A stretch of 7,065 bases of DNA, taken from the NCBI GenBank assembly GCA_902495985.1, contig CABUZF010000056.1:1-7065 (forward strand), written 5' to 3'. Shown in pieces: positions 5,420 through 7,065 of this stretch. This DNA comes from an uncultured Collinsella sp. GTDB lineage: Bacteria > Actinomycetota > Coriobacteriia > Coriobacteriales > Coriobacteriaceae. The position numbers and the translations under genes are program-made. The notes beneath the pieces are model-generated. The model saw nothing but the letters and a program-made list of their open reading frames with translations. It was not told the origin of the DNA and did not search any database. Within the stretch, counting starts at the first letter, position 1; each line of letters begins with the position of its first letter.

Positions 5420-7065
5420 ATGTACTGTCGACTTCTTCTCAAACTAATCCTAAGAGACAAGGCCGTATGGATTTGTACGCTCGTTCTCGCTGCAGCCTTT
5501 TCCGTCCCCATTGCGTTCAATTCACCCATCTACGGGCCCTTCTTTATGAAGCAGGGCATGCAGGGCTTTGTCGACGCATTCAATACGCGCGCGCCCCAGG
5601 CCAGCGGCACAGACCTATCGCCAGAGCAGCAAGATGACGCTGAGCTTGCAAGATACGCGAACGCCGCCCTCGCCGCCCAAACCGACGCCGCCTTTCTCGA
5701 CTCTGCCGAGAGCTACTACGCGCTCATGGGCGAAGGCTTCCAATCCGGGTCCATCGTGGGAGACCGAGAGACCAATGACGCAGACCTCGCGTATTGCCGT
5801 GCCCTGAGCAGCTCCGGCATCACGGATATCCCGGCCTCCGCAAACGACCTGCCATTCCTTTCCTTCCTGCCTTACGCCATTGCCACGGCGCCGTCTTTCC
5901 TTCCCTTCATCCCCTTCCTTCTCTCGTCGATACTCGTGCTCGGCGCCACAAGGCCTGCGACCCTGGCGGCGAAGGCGCCCGTGCCCAAATTCCGGCGCCT
6001 TATCCAGATCGTGTTTTCGATAATCGCCGCGGGGACCGCGATGCTCCTCGCCGGCCTCGCACCCGGGGGCATTTGCGCCTTGGCCCTAAACGGCTTCGGG
6101 CAAATCGGGTACCCGATCGCCTTCTTCCATGACGGCGCGCTCACCACCACGACCGCGGGAAACGTCTTCACGACCCTGCTTCTCGCGCTGCTTGCGGGCG
6201 GAACCTTGATATCCGTTTGCTCCGCCGTCCTATCGACCGCAACGAGGCGCGTCCTCGCGGGCCCCCTTACCTCCGCGCTGCTTGTCGCGGCCCCGGCATT
6301 CCCGTTACTGTCCGATTCGGCACTAGGGCATAACGCCGCGCTCAATCTCCTGCCGCTGGCCGTATTCTCGCCTATCGAGGCAACGGGTTACGTAGGATGC
6401 TTCCCGACAGAATTCATTGGCTCCAGTTCAGGCAGCGCATCGATGCTTGCCGTGGCCCTGGCATACGTCGCGGTCCTTTTTACGGTCGGCGCCGTTGCGA
6501 CACGTTCCCCCAAACAGCCTGGACCCGCGAAAAAGCACCATGGGCTCGAGCTTCTAGACGCGAGCGTGGGATACGGAAGCACGACGATACTTTCAATCGG
6601 GTCGCTTTTCCTGAGCCCGGGAACGGCGGCGGGCCTCGTTGCTCCCAACGGCTCGGGGAAAACCACCCTTCTTGAAGCGCTATCGGGCCAATTTCCCACC
6701 CGCATCCGCTCGGGAAGCCTGGCGGCAGACGGAATCTGCCAACGTCGATCAGCCGAATTTGCAGAACTCGTCTACCTGAGCTCTTCGGGCAGCGCGGATC
6801 TCTATCCCACGCTATCGGCCATCGAGCACCTTGCTTTCGTTAGGGAGGCGTGGAAATCGGCCGCCGACATCGACTCGCTCTGCGACTCCCTCGGAATCTC
6901 CCCATATCTCGACAAGCCGACCCGTAAACTCTCGACAGGAATGAAGCAGCAGGTAAAGCTTGCCATGGCGATAGCGACCGATTGCCCGTACCTCATCCTC
7001 GATGAACCGCTGAACGGCCTCGATCCGGGAAAACGGAAAACCTCCTGCGACGCGATGCGCAGCGA
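5420..7065 (+). CDS. Fused ABC-2 permease-ATPase protein, 3' end cut by window
   Basis: The frame is open for 548 codons from ATG 5420 to the window end, with no stop. AGGTG (5408-5412) sits seven bases before the start. Residues 1-365 form one permease module: helix 1 (15-33), an extracytoplasmic segment (about 34-145), then helices near 155-180, 195-222, 245-270, 280-296 and 341-362. It carries the same N-G-x-G-x3-Y-P motif (NGFGQIGYP, 224-232) as both halves of the 740-residue permease. From about residue 375 an ABC ATPase domain follows: Walker A APNGSGKTT (408-416, Lys414), signature LSTGMKQQ (504-511), Walker B LILDEP (525-530) and D-loop GLDP (533-536); the switch His lies beyond the edge. 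The Q-loop position reads YLSSSGSADLYP (452-463), again without Gln. Codon third positions are much richer in C than in the upstream permease gene. It probably works as a homodimeric half-transporter or with the neighbouring system. Confidence 0.85.
   Translation, partial: MYCRLLLKLILRDKAVWICTLVLAAAFSVPIAFNSPIYGPFFMKQGMQGFVDAFNTRAPQASGTDLSPEQQDDAELARYANAALAAQTDAAFLDSAESYYALMGEGFQSGSIVGDRETNDADLAYCRALSSSGITDIPASANDLPFLSFLPYAIATAPSFLPFIPFLLSSILVLGATRPATLAAKAPVPKFRRLIQIVFSIIAAGTAMLLAGLAPGGICALALNGFGQIGYPIAFFHDGALTTTTAGNVFTTLLLALLAGGTLISVCSAVLSTATRRVLAGPLTSALLVAAPAFPLLSDSALGHNAALNLLPLAVFSPIEATGYVGCFPTEFIGSSSGSASMLAVALAYVAVLFTVGAVATRSPKQPGPAKKHHGLELLDASVGYGSTTILSIGSLFLSPGTAAGLVAPNGSGKTTLLEALSGQFPTRIRSGSLAADGICQRRSAEFAELVYLSSSGSADLYPTLSAIEHLAFVREAWKSAADIDSLCDSLGISPYLDKPTRKLSTGMKQQVKLAMAIATDCPYLILDEPLNGLDPGKRKTSCDAMRS

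Noticed and set aside
5872..6345. Minus-strand frame of 157 codons opposite the fused transporter
   Set aside because: The plus-strand frame from 5420 is open throughout and reaches intact Walker A, signature and Walker B motifs; the antisense product has none.

Overview
The window looks like chromosomal DNA from a GC-rich Actinomycetota gut-type bacterium, most likely a member of the Coriobacteriia. This is an inference from the moderately high GC content, the ACT-domain protein at the left edge, and the style of the integrase and ABC-2 transporter proteins. No rRNA, tRNA or CRISPR array was seen.

Layout. At the left edge, on the minus strand, is an almost complete ACT-domain protein, probably a core housekeeping gene. 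It is followed by about 400 bases without a gene, which hold an inverted repeat near the ACT gene, short repeats and a strong hairpin. Next, on the minus strand, is the catalytic half of a phage-type tyrosine recombinase. It has all six catalytic residues but no N-terminal DNA-binding domain, so it is probably the scar of an integrated element. It abuts, in the same frame and separated by only one TAG codon, the end of a small XRE/Cro-type regulator (YozG-like). That regulator forms a tight two-gene operon with a four-helix DUF2975 membrane protein, also on the minus strand.

A gap of about 135 bases, with a perfect 7-bp inverted repeat lying over a candidate promoter, separates this operon from a divergent plus-strand transporter cluster. 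The cluster contains (i) a 740-residue ABC-2-type permease made of two related modules, (ii) a 246-residue ABC ATPase translationally coupled to it, (iii) a possible 43-residue peptide with a CxxC motif, and (iv) a single polypeptide that joins one permease module to an ABC ATPase domain and runs off the right edge. The last of these is open from 5420 to the window end.

How they may work together. DUF2975/XRE pairs are a known conserved combination of unknown detailed function, and the XRE protein is a reasonable candidate to bind the shared intergenic operator. All three permease modules carry the same N-G-x-G-x3-Y-P motif and a large extracytoplasmic loop after the first helix, so the two transporters look like paralogues with different gene fusions. 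Both ATPases appear to lack the usual Q-loop glutamine. Peptide or drug efflux, or self-protection, is a plausible role, but the substrate cannot be read from the sequence.
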